NCBI RefSeq assembly: GCF_022829295.1
Contig: NZ_JAKSYH010000209.1
Coordinates: 62,001 to 126,000, forward strand
DNA length: 64,000 nucleotides
Reading direction: 5' to 3'
Source: Methylobacterium sp. J-088
GTDB lineage: Bacteria > Pseudomonadota > Alphaproteobacteria > Rhizobiales > Beijerinckiaceae
In this document: positions 19,884 through 29,122 of the stretch, one piece after another
Numbering within the stretch: the first letter of the stretch is position 1
Layout of the letters: each line of letters begins with the position of its first letter
Notes under the pieces: model-generated
Seen by the model: the letters and a program-made list of their open reading frames with translations, nothing else
What the model was told of the DNA's origin: nothing
The model's database searches: none
Translations under genes and position numbers: made by a program

Positions 19884-20292
19884 TCCTTGAAACCTCATGG
19901 CGATCCCGGGCTCTGCCCGTCACGCGGCAGGATGATCGGAATCTGTTTCCGGGCCACCCGATACAGGCAGATGTGGCGTAGTTACTATTGTGATGTGAAT
20001 TTCATGGCAAGAACAAATTACAGATGGCCATAGCTGGCGTCTTGGCGAGGACAAAGGGCGCCGGATATTTGATCTGAAGGGTATCTGCAAGCCCTCCGGG
20101 CAGCGGCTGATCGCACTGTGACAGGGCCGGAACCGCAGGACGTTGCCCGCGCGGCCAACCGCGCCATGTGATAACGCGATAGGGTCGGAGCCTGGGCTTT
20201 CCGGATCGCGCCCGATCCCGACGTGAGCGAGGGACACCCCATGCACGCCGGTACGACTGGCCCGCGGGATCGGATTCCGTGACGGCGGCCCC
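19884..20292. other. Divergent intergenic region of mucR and the acyl-CoA synthetase gene
   Basis: About 400 bases without a gene. The part near 19975-20035 is AT-richer than its surroundings. On the minus strand TTGCCA, 17 bases, then TAGTAA (20010-19982) is a modest promoter candidate for mucR and a plausible MucR autoregulation target. I see no terminator or small RNA here. Confidence 0.35.
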
Positions 20293-22983
20293 GTGAGCAC
20301 CTACCGGTTCGACAAGCTGCTGGCGCCCCACGCGATCGCCCTGGTCGGCGCCGTGGCGCGCGCGGGCTCGGTGGCGCGCAGCGTGCTGGACGCCCTGCGG
20401 GCGTCCGGCTTCCCCGGCGCGATCCTGCCGGTGCAGCCCGATCACGACTTCGTGGACGGCCTGCCCTGCGTCCCGCAGATCGCGGATCTGCCCACCGTCC
20501 CGGACCTCGTCCTGATCGCCGTGCCGCCGCCGCGAGTGCCCGAGGTCGTCGCGCAGGCAGCGGCTTCCGGCGCCGGGGCCGCCGTGATCCTGACGGCCCG
20601 GCTCGGTTCCGGCCCAGACGATCCGGGACCGACCGCGCACCGGATCGCCCGCGCGCACGGCCTGCGCCTGCTCGGACCGGACAGCGCCGGCCTCGCCGTG
20701 CCGGGCGCCAAGCTCAATGCCAGCCTGTTCGCCCACGCCCCCGCCCCGGGCGACCTCGCCCTCGTCTCGCAATCCGGCACGGTCGCGGCCGCGATCGTCG
20801 AGTGGGGCGCCCGCCACGGGACGGGCTTCTCGGCGGTGCTGTCGCTCGGCAGCGTGCTCGACATCGGCGTGGCCGATTGTCTCGATCATTTCGCCGCCGA
20901 TTACCGCACCCGCGCGATCCTGCTCTGCCTCGACCGGGTCGCGGATGCCCGCCGGTTCATGTCGGCCGCCCGCGCGGCCGCCCGCGCCAAGCCCGTCGTG
21001 GTCCTGCGCGCCGGGCGGCACAGGCCCGACACCCGCGCACCCGAGACCCATACCGGAGCGCTGGCCCGGCCGGACGCCGTCTACACCGCGGCCTTCCGGC
21101 GGGCCGGTCTGTTGGCGGTACAGGACCTCGACGAGATGTTCTCGGCCGTCGAGACCCTGGGGCGCCAGCGCCCGTTCCCCGGCGACCGGCTCGCCATCCT
21201 GTCGAATGGCCGCGGCATCGGCTTGCTGGCCGCCGACAGGCTGATCGAGCGCGCGGGCACCATGGCCGAAGCCGCGGAGGCGGAGGGGCGTCCGGCTGGC
21301 AATCCCCTCGACCTCGGCATCGACGCGGCGGGTCTGGCCTTCGCGGCCGCCCTGGAGCCGATCCTCACGGATCGCGTCAGCGACGCCGTGCTGGCGATCC
21401 ACGTCCCCACCGTGCGCTCGGACGCGGGCGCGGTGGCCAACGCGATCGCCGACACGGTCAAACGCGTCCGCGCCGGCCAGACGCGCAAGAAGCCGCTCTT
21501 CGCTGTCTCCCTGGGCGATGCGGAGGCGGCGCGAGAGGCGTTTGCGCGCGCTGGGCTCCCGCATTTCTCGACGGATTCCGAGGCGATCGAAGGCTTCCTG
21601 CACCTCGTTCGCTACCGCGAGGCGCAGGACGACCTGATGCGCACGCCGGACTCGCTGCCGCGCGACTTCTCTCCCGATACGGCCCGGGCCCGCTCGATCA
21701 TCGCGGGCGCCCTGCGCCACGGGGCGGCGTGGCTCGATCCGATCGCGGTGAACGGCCTGCTCGAAGCCTACGGGATCCCGATCGTGCCGATCACGCTCGC
21801 CCCCGACAAGGACGCGGCGGCGGCGGCGGCTTGGCCGATCATCGCGGCCGGCGGCACGGTGGCGCTCAAGGTCGTCTCCCCCGACATCGTGCACAAATCC
21901 GACATCGGCGGGGTCCACCTCGATCTCACCAGCGAGGCCGATGTCCGCGAAGCGGCGCGCAGTATCCTGATAAGGGCCCGGCGCGAGCGTCCGGATGCAC
22001 GCGTCACCGGCTTCGCGGTCCAGCCCATGGTGCGCCGGGGCCAGCGCCGGGAGCTGATCGCTGGCCTCGCCGAGGATCCCGTGTTCGGCCCCGTGGTGGT
22101 GTTCGGGCGCGGCGGCACGGCCGTGGAGGTGATCGACGACCGGGCGCTCGGCTTGCCGCCGCTCGACCTGATCCTCGCCCGCGACCTGATCGGCCGGACC
22201 CGGGTCGCCCGCCGCCTCGAGGCCTATCGCGACGTGCCGGCGGCCGACATCCCGGCGATCGCGCTGACCTTGGTCAAGCTGTCCCAACTCGCCGCCGACC
22301 TGCCGCAGGTCCGCGAACTCGACATCAACCCCTTGCTCGCCGACGAGACCGGCGTGCTCGCCCTCGACGCACGGGTGCGGATCGGGCGCTCGGAGCGGAG
22401 CGGGCACGGGCGGGGCCATCCACGCTTCGCGATCCGGCCCTATCCGGCGCAATGGGTGCGGACCCTCAACCTGAAGGACCGCACCATCCGCGTGCGGCCC
22501 GTGCGCCCGGAGGACGAGGGCCAGTTTCTCAGCTTCTTCCAGAGACTCGACCCGGAGGATCTGCGCCTGCGCTTCTTCGGACCCGTGCGCGCCTTCAGCC
22601 ACGCCTTCCTGGCCCGCCTGACGCAGCTCGACTACGCCCGCGCCATCGCGTTCGTGGCCACCGAGGTGGACGCGCAAGGGGGCGAGCGCATGCTTGGCGC
22701 GGTCCGCCTGCATGCCGACGCCAACCACGAGAGCGGCGAATACGCCATCGCGGTGGGGCGCGATGCCCGGGGCACGGGGCTCGCCTTCGCGCTGATGCGC
22801 CTGATGATCGACTGGGCGCGCTCCGAAGGGATCGGCCGGGTCGAGGGCTCGGTGCTGGCCGAGAACCGCCCGATGCTGGCGGTCTGCCGCCGACTCGGCT
22901 TCACGCAGGGGCGCGATCCGGAGGATCCGGGCTTGGTGAAGGTGCAGCTGCCGTTGGCAGCCGGGTCACCGGCCGGGGGTTAG
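20293..22983 (+). CDS. NDP-forming acyl-CoA synthetase fused to GNAT acetyltransferase (Pat-like)
   Basis: An 896-residue protein of the PatZ/Pka lysine-acetyltransferase architecture. Order: CoA-binding Rossmann domain (about 1-130), succinyl-CoA-synthetase-like domains (about 150-460) with His253 in THTGAL at the phospho-His position, an ATP-grasp domain (about 490-715; KVVSPDIVHKSDIGGVHLDL), and a GNAT domain (about 730-890; AVGRDARGTGLAFALM binds acetyl-CoA). Such proteins acetylate metabolic enzymes, notably acetyl-CoA synthetase, or form acyl-CoA. The retained His suggests that ligase activity could persist. The start is GTG 20293. Its end overlaps the convergent unknown gene by 18 bases. 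Confidence 0.88.
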   Translation: MSTYRFDKLLAPHAIALVGAVARAGSVARSVLDALRASGFPGAILPVQPDHDFVDGLPCVPQIADLPTVPDLVLIAVPPPRVPEVVAQAAASGAGAAVILTARLGSGPDDPGPTAHRIARAHGLRLLGPDSAGLAVPGAKLNASLFAHAPAPGDLALVSQSGTVAAAIVEWGARHGTGFSAVLSLGSVLDIGVADCLDHFAADYRTRAILLCLDRVADARRFMSAARAAARAKPVVVLRAGRHRPDTRAPETHTGALARPDAVYTAAFRRAGLLAVQDLDEMFSAVETLGRQRPFPGDRLAILSNGRGIGLLAADRLIERAGTMAEAAEAEGRPAGNPLDLGIDAAGLAFAAALEPILTDRVSDAVLAIHVPTVRSDAGAVANAIADTVKRVRAGQTRKKPLFAVSLGDAEAAREAFARAGLPHFSTDSEAIEGFLHLVRYREAQDDLMRTPDSLPRDFSPDTARARSIIAGALRHGAAWLDPIAVNGLLEAYGIPIVPITLAPDKDAAAAAAWPIIAAGGTVALKVVSPDIVHKSDIGGVHLDLTSEADVREAARSILIRARRERPDARVTGFAVQPMVRRGQRRELIAGLAEDPVFGPVVVFGRGGTAVEVIDDRALGLPPLDLILARDLIGRTRVARRLEAYRDVPAADIPAIALTLVKLSQLAADLPQVRELDINPLLADETGVLALDARVRIGRSERSGHGRGHPRFAIRPYPAQWVRTLNLKDRTIRVRPVRPEDEGQFLSFFQRLDPEDLRLRFFGPVRAFSHAFLARLTQLDYARAIAFVATEVDAQGGERMLGAVRLHADANHESGEYAIAVGRDARGTGLAFALMRLMIDWARSEGIGRVEGSVLAENRPMLAVCRRLGFTQGRDPEDPGLVKVQLPLAAGSPAGG

Positions 22984-23439
22984 GCCGGCGCGCCGTCTTC
23001 GCGCGTGTCGCGTCGTCGGGTCCGGTCGGAATCGCGGCTTGCCGGCCGGCCAGGCGTGGGGATCGATCCGGTCGCGCACGGTAAGAAGGAAGCGCAGGAA
23101 CGCGTCCGGGTCGTCCCAGACGCTCCGCATCGTGTCGCTTTTTGTCTCCCGCCAGATCGCCTGCGCCTCGGCGAAGGTCACGGTGCCGTCGGTCAGTTCG
23201 GCGATGAACGCGGCGACGAGCCGATGCTCCGCCTTCGGCAGCCTCGCGAGGGCGGCTTCGAGGATCGCCCGGTTGCCATCCCCGACCTGCCCCATGGCCG
23301 GCCCGAGGCCGGCATCCGCAAAATAGGCCTGCCAGTGAAGGGCGTTGCCGAAGCGGATGAAGGCCGCCCGCGCCGTCGTGGCCGGCGGGCCGAAGATGGG
23401 CTCCTTGATACGCGCCGGCGGGCGCGGTCGCCGGGCCAT
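22966..23439 (-). CDS. Hypothetical protein, second gene of an SDR operon
   Basis: A 157-residue soluble, basic protein I do not recognise. The middle is mostly helical (RLPKAEHRLVAAFIAELTDG, TFAEAQAIWRE), with a final Arg-rich tail (RHARRRRAG). ATG 23439 is one base after the stop of the upstream SDR gene, with GGAGGGG overlapping that stop, so the two are surely co-translated. The 3' end overlaps the convergent acyl-CoA synthetase gene. No motif gives a function. A partner role with the oxidoreductase is a guess from position only. Confidence 0.7.
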   Translation of the reverse strand: MARRPRPPARIKEPIFGPPATTARAAFIRFGNALHWQAYFADAGLGPAMGQVGDGNRAILEAALARLPKAEHRLVAAFIAELTDGTVTFAEAQAIWRETKSDTMRSVWDDPDAFLRFLLTVRDRIDPHAWPAGKPRFRPDPTTRHARRRRAGLTPGR

Positions 23440-23440
23440 C

Positions 23441-24283
23441 TCACCCCTCCGTGTGCCGCTTGAACGCCTCGGCGAAATCCGGATGCCAGCGCGAGAGTGC
23501 CGGCCGGTTCTCGATGATGTCGCCCGCCGCCCAGGCGATCCGCTTCGCGTCCTGCGCCCGGGTGGTCTCGTTGTCGGGGCAGAGGATGTAGAAATCGCCC
23601 GCCGCCAGCCGCTCCAGCAGGAACGCCACGGTCTCCTCCGGCGTCCAGGCGCCGGCCGGCTTCTCGGCGACGCCGCGAGCCTTGGTCAGCCCCGTATAGA
23701 CGAAGCCCGGGATCAGCAGGTGGGCGGTGGTCCGGCAGCCCTCGCGGTTGCGCAACTCGTGGGCGAGCGCCTCGGTGACCGCCTTCACCCCCGCCTTCGA
23801 CACGTTGTAGGGCGCGTTGCCGGGCGGCGTGGTGATGCCCTGCTTCGAGCCGGTCACGATGACGGCCCCGGGCTTGCCGCCCTCGATCATGCCGGGCGCG
23901 AAGGCGTGGATGCCGTTGACCACGCCCCAGAGGTTGGTGCCCAGGATCCGCGTCCAGGTGTCGGCATCGGAGAACAGCATGCCGCCGGCCTCGATCCCGG
24001 CATTCAGCATTACGAGGGCGGGCGGCCCGCCCCGCGCGACGGCGGCCGCCAAGGCCTCCACCGCCGCCCGGTCGGAGACGTCGGTCGGCACCGCGCGGAC
24101 CTCGACGGCGGCGAGTTCAGCCACCGCTGCGCGGGCGGCGTCGAGCGCCGGCCCCGGCAGGTCGGCGAGCCAGACATTCATGCCCGCCCGCGCGAAGGCC
24201 TGCGCGGCGGCGAGCCCGATGCCGCTCGCGGCCCCGGTGACGACGGCGCTGCGGCCGGGGCTGATGGCAGGGTGCTGGCTCAT
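23441..24283 (-). CDS. Short-chain dehydrogenase/reductase
   Basis: A 280-residue SDR oxidoreductase. The cofactor motif TGAASGIG is at 16-23. The acidic residue after beta-2 (LADLP, Asp41) favours NAD(H). NAG is at 94-96, and the catalytic Ser146 and Tyr159-x3-Lys163 (YNVSK) are all present. The substrate is not evident. It is the first gene of a two-gene minus-strand unit with the hypothetical protein at 22966-23439, and is divergent from the xylanase gene by 163 bases. Confidence 0.9.
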   Translation of the reverse strand: MSQHPAISPGRSAVVTGAASGIGLAAAQAFARAGMNVWLADLPGPALDAARAAVAELAAVEVRAVPTDVSDRAAVEALAAAVARGGPPALVMLNAGIEAGGMLFSDADTWTRILGTNLWGVVNGIHAFAPGMIEGGKPGAVIVTGSKQGITTPPGNAPYNVSKAGVKAVTEALAHELRNREGCRTTAHLLIPGFVYTGLTKARGVAEKPAGAWTPEETVAFLLERLAAGDFYILCPDNETTRAQDAKRIAWAAGDIIENRPALSRWHPDFAEAFKRHTEG

Positions 24284-24446
24284 GGGGAGTCCTCGGCTGG
24301 ATGGCGCTCTTCAGATGGGGCGAGCCCGGATGAAGGCGAGTTGATGCACCGGATCGGACGGAGGCCCGCCCGCAGACTCAGCGGATCGTAACCGGATCCG
24401 CCGCATGCTCTGATGGCGGTGATCCCACCGAACCCGAGGATGCGGC

Positions 24447-25625
24447 ATGCCGATCGTTCCGAGCCGCCGGTCCCTCATCGCCGGGATGGCCTGCGCGGGG
24501 CTCGCCCCGGCGGCACGCGGCGCTGTACCGACCGGGTTCGGGCCGCTCGGCCGCCCGTCGTGGTCGAGCGACAGCCTCCAGGCTGCCGCCGTCGCCAAGG
24601 GCCTGCTCTACGGCTGCGAGGTGCCGTTCCATCGCTTTGATTCCACGCCGGCCTACCGGCAGGCGGTGGCGCGGGAATGCGGGATCCTGGTCTGCGGCAC
24701 CGAGATGAAGATGGAGGAGGTGCTGCCCGCTCCGGGCAAGACCGACTTCGCCCGGGGCGACGCGATCCTGCGCTTTGCCCGCGCGAACGGTCAGGCGATG
24801 CGCGGCCATACGCTTGTCTGGCACGCGGCGCTCCCGCCCTGGGTCGGCCCGTTGCTCGGGCGGGCCAGTGCCGCCCAGGGCGAGGATTTCATGCGGCGTT
24901 GGATCGAGACCGTGGCGGGCCGTTACCGCGGGCAGATCGTCGCCTGGGACGTGGTCAACGAGATTTTTGGCAACGAGGCCGATCCCGATCGCGGCGGGGG
25001 GCTGCGCGACTCGCCCTGGCTCGCCTCGATCGGGCCCGCTTACGTCGACCTCGCCTTCCGGATCCTGCACGAGACCGATCCGGCGGCCGCCGGCACGTGG
25101 AACGAGGACGCGGTCGAGCAGGGCGCACCCTGGATGGAGGCCAAGCGCACCAAGGTCCTGCGCCGGCTGGAGGCGATGCGCAGCCGTGGCGTGCCGATCC
25201 GGCGCTTCGGGCTGCAATCGCACCTCACCAGCACGATCCCCATCGACCAGGGTCAGCTGCGGCGCTTCCTGCGCGAGATCGGCCAGATGGGCCTCGGCAT
25301 CGCGATCACCGAACTCGACATCGACGACCGGGCCTTCCCGTCCGACGTGCCCACCCGCGACCGGATGGTAGCCGACTACGCAAGGCGCTACCTCGACGTG
25401 GTTCTGGACGAGCCGGCCCTGCTCGATGTCGTCACCTGGGACATCTACGACCCAGACACGTGGTTGAACGATCATCCCTACCGCAAGCGGCCGGACGGCC
25501 TGCCCCAGCGCGCCCTGCCGCTGGATTCGCAGTTCCGGCGCAAGCCCCTCTGGTATGCGACGAAGGCCGCGTTCGCCGAGGCACCGGACCACAGCGCCAC
25601 GCGGGACCGGCTCAGGCGGGCGTGA
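24447..25625 (+). CDS. Endo-1,4-beta-xylanase, glycoside hydrolase family 10
   Basis: A 392-residue secreted GH10 enzyme that hydrolyses internal beta-1,4-xylosidic bonds. A signal peptide with twin arginines (SRRSLIAGMACAGLA) and an AxA cleavage site suggests Tat or Sec export. The acid/base Glu172 is in WDVVNEI and the nucleophile Glu289 in ITELDID. The substrate-binding GHTLVWH is at about 127-133. It is a single-domain enzyme with no carbohydrate-binding module. No xylose-use genes flank it. Its 3' end overlaps the convergent acyltransferase gene by 14 bases. A role in contact with plant cell walls is plausible for a plant-associated bacterium (inference). Confidence 0.92.
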   Translation: MPIVPSRRSLIAGMACAGLAPAARGAVPTGFGPLGRPSWSSDSLQAAAVAKGLLYGCEVPFHRFDSTPAYRQAVARECGILVCGTEMKMEEVLPAPGKTDFARGDAILRFARANGQAMRGHTLVWHAALPPWVGPLLGRASAAQGEDFMRRWIETVAGRYRGQIVAWDVVNEIFGNEADPDRGGGLRDSPWLASIGPAYVDLAFRILHETDPAAAGTWNEDAVEQGAPWMEAKRTKVLRRLEAMRSRGVPIRRFGLQSHLTSTIPIDQGQLRRFLREIGQMGLGIAITELDIDDRAFPSDVPTRDRMVADYARRYLDVVLDEPALLDVVTWDIYDPDTWLNDHPYRKRPDGLPQRALPLDSQFRRKPLWYATKAAFAEAPDHSATRDRLRRA

Positions 25626-26730
25626 CCCCGGCCTGACGTCCCCCCTCGGCAAGGATCGGCTGGGGCGGCCGGTCAGCCAGCAGCCGTCGGCGCAGGCGGG
25701 CGCAGGGGCGCTCGACCAGCGTGTACATCCCCCAGCACCAGAGCAGCGTCGGCGGGAACGCCGCGAGCATCAGCGCGACGCCGTGCAGGCCGGGCCGCAG
25801 GTGCAGCACCAGCGCGACCACGGCCATGTGGGCGAGATAGAAGCCGTACGACCACAGGCCGAGTTGCCGCATCGGCCGGCTGGCGAGCAGCCGCACCACG
25901 GGTCCTTGCCCGTGCAGCAGATAGGCGAAGGGCGCGAACAGGGCTGCGCTCTGGAGCGTATAGCGCAAGGTCTCGCGGAAGGCGGGCTCCCGCACCGCCA
26001 GCGTACCGAGGATTGCGGCGAAGCTCAGCGCCACGTGCCACGCCCTCGGCCGCCAGGCGCGATCGGCCGGGATCACCGGGTTGTTCCACAGGCCGAGGCA
26101 GCAGCCGAACAGGATCGCGTCGATGCGGGTGTGGGTCCAGGAATAGTTCAGGCTGTAATCGGAAAGCCGCCAGACGTTGAGGCATCGGATCGCCAGCACC
26201 GCGGCGCAGATCCCCAGGCAGGCGAGCGCGGCCCGGCGCGGGTTCAGCCGCCCGAGCCACAGGATGTAAGCCAGGGGGAAGACGAGGTAAAAATGCTCCT
26301 CGATGGCGAGGCTCCAGAGCGGCACGGGCAGCACCGCCTCGGTGCCGAACAGGCCGGGATAGTTCGTCAGGAACGCCGCCTGGCCCAGGATTGCTGCCGG
26401 CTCGACTGGCATCCAGTCGAGCAGCCCCAGCGCGTAGAGCCCGCCCGCGGCGAGCAGGGTCAGGTACATCGGCGGCAGGATGCGCAAGGATCGCCGCAGG
26501 TAGAAGGCCGGGAGGGAGACCGCGCCGGTCCGCGCCTGCTCGATCCGCAGCAGGGTGGTGATCAGGTAGCCGCTCAGGAAGAAGAAGACCGTGACCCCGA
26601 ACCCGCCGGGGACCACGTGGCTGTAGCCGCAATGGGCCGCGAACACGATCAGGATGGCGAGCGCCCGCACCCCGTCGAGCTGTGGCAGGTAGGGCATCGC
26701 TGCGGGGATCTGCGTCCCGAATTCCGGCAT
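25612..26730 (-). CDS. Acyltransferase 3 family membrane protein
   Basis: A 372-residue integral membrane O-acyltransferase (OafA/YrhL type) that transfers acetyl or other acyl groups to cell-surface sugars. The N-terminal hallmark runs LPQLDGVRALAILIVFAAH, with the conserved His, then GVTVFFFLSGYLIT. About ten membrane helices follow, with no C-terminal SGNH domain. The frame is open to 26901, but family similarity begins just after ATG 26730. The in-frame ATG 26697 is an alternative. The acceptor is unknown. It converges on the xylanase gene. Confidence 0.88.
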   Translation of the reverse strand: MPEFGTQIPAAMPYLPQLDGVRALAILIVFAAHCGYSHVVPGGFGVTVFFFLSGYLITTLLRIEQARTGAVSLPAFYLRRSLRILPPMYLTLLAAGGLYALGLLDWMPVEPAAILGQAAFLTNYPGLFGTEAVLPVPLWSLAIEEHFYLVFPLAYILWLGRLNPRRAALACLGICAAVLAIRCLNVWRLSDYSLNYSWTHTRIDAILFGCCLGLWNNPVIPADRAWRPRAWHVALSFAAILGTLAVREPAFRETLRYTLQSAALFAPFAYLLHGQGPVVRLLASRPMRQLGLWSYGFYLAHMAVVALVLHLRPGLHGVALMLAAFPPTLLWCWGMYTLVERPCARLRRRLLADRPPQPILAEGGRQAGVTPA

Positions 26731-26953
26731 GACGGGGCGGCTCTTCCTTCCCGACAGGGATAATTCTGAGCTGAGCAAGGTGCGGTATTTTCTGTCGCGC
26801 CGACATCCGTAGACGCCGCGGTGCTTGGAAAGACGTCTCAGAATGGTGAATTTGCTCTTGGAGCTGCTGTTTGGACGGGAGGGGATTGGTAACCACGCCA
26901 CTCCATGATGCCGCCGGTCCGCGCCGAATTGGGCGCCGTCGGGAGTGTTGCGT

Positions 26954-28639
26954 ATGGGCTTGGTCCGTTCCCGCCGTCATGCCCGCCCGGGGGCCGCGCT
27001 CGGAGCCGGCTTGTCGCTGCTGACGCTGCTCGGCGCTGCTGTCGATGCGCGGGCGCAGGGCATTCCGGCGGCCGCCGCACCGGCAAGCCCGATCCCGGCC
27101 CCCGTTCCGCCACCCGCCATCCCGGCCTCCACACCCACGGTCGCGCCAGAGGGCGCGGCCGCGAAGGGGCTGGAGATCAGGGCTCCGGAGACCAAGGCCG
27201 CGGAGGCGAAGGGCGCCGAGCCCAAGCCCAACGCTTCCGGATCCGGCGAATCCAAACCCGTCGAGGCTGCGGCGCCGGACACAAAGCTGGTTCCAGGCAA
27301 GCCGCAGGAGGCCGCCAAGCGGTCGCGCGAGCCGGCCCCCCTGATCTACGCCAAGGTCTCCGCCGATCCGAGCCCGACGCTGACGGCGCGCACCTTCCTC
27401 GATACGCTCCGGGCCGCCGAGCGCTACGCGGCCTTCGCGGAGGCCGGCGGCTGGGAGCGGATGCCCGAGGATCTCGTGCGTCTGAAGCCTGGCGAGCGCA
27501 GCCCGGCAATCCCGGCTTTGCGCCACCACCTGACGCTGACCGGCGACCTGCCGGCGGACGCGCCCCCGAGCGACCGCCTCGACCCGCCGCTCGTCGCGGC
27601 GATCGCGGCCTTCCAGGGCCGCCACGGGCTGCCCGACAGCGGCATCCTGGGCCGGCTCACCCTCAACGCGCTCAACGTGCCCGCGAGCGTGCGCCAGAAG
27701 CAGCTCGCGGCGTCGGCGGCCCGGCTGATGGGATCGAAATTCTCGTTCGGCGAGCGCTACGTCGTGGTCAACATCCCCTCGGCCGCCGTCGAGGCGGTGG
27801 AAAACGGCACGGTCGTGCGCCGCTACGTCGCCGTCGTCGGCTCGCCCGACAAGGCGACGCCCCCGATCGAGACCCGGATCACCGACATCAACTTCAACCC
27901 GACCTGGACGGTGCCGGCTTCGGTGGTGAAGAACGAGATCATCCCGCAGATGCGGAAGAATCCCGGCTATCTCGCCAAGAACCATATCCGCATCCTCGGG
28001 CCCGCCGGCGATGTCGACCCCACCCGGATCGACTGGGCGGGCGAGAAGGCGGTCAACTACACGCTGCGCCAGGATTCCGGCTTCGACAATTCGCTCGGCC
28101 AAGTGCGGATCGACATGCCGAACCGCTTTGCCGTCTACATGCATGATACGCCGGCGAAATCCCTGTTCGCTGCGAGCGTGCGCTTCCACAGCCATGGATG
28201 CGTCCGGGTCGGTCAGGTGAAGGAACTGGTCGGCTGGCTGCTGCAGGGCACGGACGGGCCGAACGGGCCGGGCAGCACCTGGGGGCCGATCGAGATCGAG
28301 ACGGGCATCGCCGATGGTGAGCGTCGCGACATCAAGCTGCCGAAGCCGGTGCCGGTATCGTTCGTGTACCTGACGGGCTACGCCACCCCGGACGGAAAGG
28401 CGCACTTTCGCGACGACATCTACAAGCTCGACACGCCGGCTCCGGAGCCCGCCGCCACGGGGGCGATTCCGCCGGCCAATGCCGTAGCTGCACCGCCCGC
28501 GGTGAAGCCCGCGGTCGCCAGTCCCCCGGCCCGGAAAACCGCCGTGCCCGCCCTCGCGAAGGCGCCTCCTGTGGGCGAACTTCAGCCGATCAAGAAGGTG
28601 GAGCGTCGGCAGCCGGAATCTGCGGCCCGCGTGAACTGA
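26954..28639 (+). CDS. L,D-transpeptidase with peptidoglycan-binding domain (YcbB-like)
   Basis: A 561-residue periplasmic enzyme that makes 3-3 cross-links in peptidoglycan or anchors proteins to it. A signal peptide is followed by a long Ala/Pro/Lys-rich linker (about 30-130), a peptidoglycan-binding domain (LVAAIAAFQGRHGLPDSG at about 210-245) and a YkuD catalytic domain. The active site is HSHGCVRV with Cys416. A Pro/Ala tail of about 70 residues ends the protein. GGGAG lies 8 bases before ATG 26954; GTG 26945 is also possible. An extended hairpin follows at 28646. A second, smaller L,D-transpeptidase lies 0.5 kb away. Confidence 0.92.
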   Translation: MGLVRSRRHARPGAALGAGLSLLTLLGAAVDARAQGIPAAAAPASPIPAPVPPPAIPASTPTVAPEGAAAKGLEIRAPETKAAEAKGAEPKPNASGSGESKPVEAAAPDTKLVPGKPQEAAKRSREPAPLIYAKVSADPSPTLTARTFLDTLRAAERYAAFAEAGGWERMPEDLVRLKPGERSPAIPALRHHLTLTGDLPADAPPSDRLDPPLVAAIAAFQGRHGLPDSGILGRLTLNALNVPASVRQKQLAASAARLMGSKFSFGERYVVVNIPSAAVEAVENGTVVRRYVAVVGSPDKATPPIETRITDINFNPTWTVPASVVKNEIIPQMRKNPGYLAKNHIRILGPAGDVDPTRIDWAGEKAVNYTLRQDSGFDNSLGQVRIDMPNRFAVYMHDTPAKSLFAASVRFHSHGCVRVGQVKELVGWLLQGTDGPNGPGSTWGPIEIETGIADGERRDIKLPKPVPVSFVYLTGYATPDGKAHFRDDIYKLDTPAPEPAATGAIPPANAVAAPPAVKPAVASPPARKTAVPALAKAPPVGELQPIKKVERRQPESAARVN

Positions 28640-28645
28640 TCCCGG

Positions 28646-28687
28646 TTCGGCCGGCGCGGCGCTTTCACCGCGCACGGGGCGGCCGAA
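28646..28687 (+). terminator. Two-part hairpin after the L,D-transpeptidase gene
   Basis: TTCGGCCG/CGGCCGAA and, inside, GCGCGG/CCGCGC form a nested stem of 8 plus 6 bp with an 8-base loop, starting six bases after the stop. No strong T run follows. Confidence 0.5.
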
Positions 28688-28743
28688 GGCTTGCATCGCG
28701 GCGTCGCGGGCGGCATCCGCTTGCCCGTCATCCCGGAGCCGCC

Positions 28744-29070
28744 ATGGCCTTTGCCTGCACCATCCCTGCGACGCCCACTGTCCAGCAGGACGATCCCACC
28801 GTGCGGATCACCCGCTGGGACTTCCCGCCGGGTGCGGTGACCGGCTGGCACGAGCACGGCTGGCCGTATTTCGTGGTGATGCTGGTGGACGGGATCCTGC
28901 GCGTTCACGACGGCGCCGCGGTCAGCGAGACGGCGCTCGCAGCCGGCCAGTCCTACATGCGCCCGGCCGGCATCCGGCACGATGTCATGAACGGATCCGA
29001 GCACCCGATCGCGTTCATCGAGATCGAGGTGAAGCGCCCGGACGCCCTGGTCACGCTGCCGGCGGCCTGA
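28744..29070 (+). CDS. Small cupin-domain protein
   Basis: A 108-residue single-domain cupin. The first cupin motif can be read in GAVTGWHEHGWPYFVVMLVDG, which supplies the His-His-type metal ligands, and the second in AGQSYMRPAGIRHDVMNG, with the last His. Such proteins bind a metal and a small ligand, and this one could be a sensor, isomerase or dioxygenase. The exact role cannot be told. It sits alone between the two L,D-transpeptidase genes, converging on the second. Confidence 0.8.
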   Translation: MAFACTIPATPTVQQDDPTVRITRWDFPPGAVTGWHEHGWPYFVVMLVDGILRVHDGAAVSETALAAGQSYMRPAGIRHDVMNGSEHPIAFIEIEVKRPDALVTLPAA

Positions 29071-29078
29071 ACGCAGAC

Positions 29079-29100
29079 GGGCCGACCTCGCGGCCGGCCC
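29079..29100. terminator. Hairpin between convergent cupin and L,D-transpeptidase genes
   Basis: GGGCCGACC and GGCCGGCCC form a 9-bp stem with one mismatch around a 4-base loop in the 52-base gap. It is probably bidirectional. Confidence 0.5.
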
Positions 29101-29122
29101 TCCCCAAGAAGTCTCGCAGAAA

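Noticed and set aside
20002..22728. A 908-codon open frame opposite the acyl-CoA synthetase gene
   Set aside because: It is the mirror of a clear multi-domain enzyme. Composition is Arg/Gly/Asp/His-rich, with no ribosome site or domain.
25673..28696. A 1007-codon minus-strand open frame across the acyltransferase and L,D-transpeptidase genes
   Set aside because: It overlaps two well-supported genes in other frames and encodes no recognisable protein.
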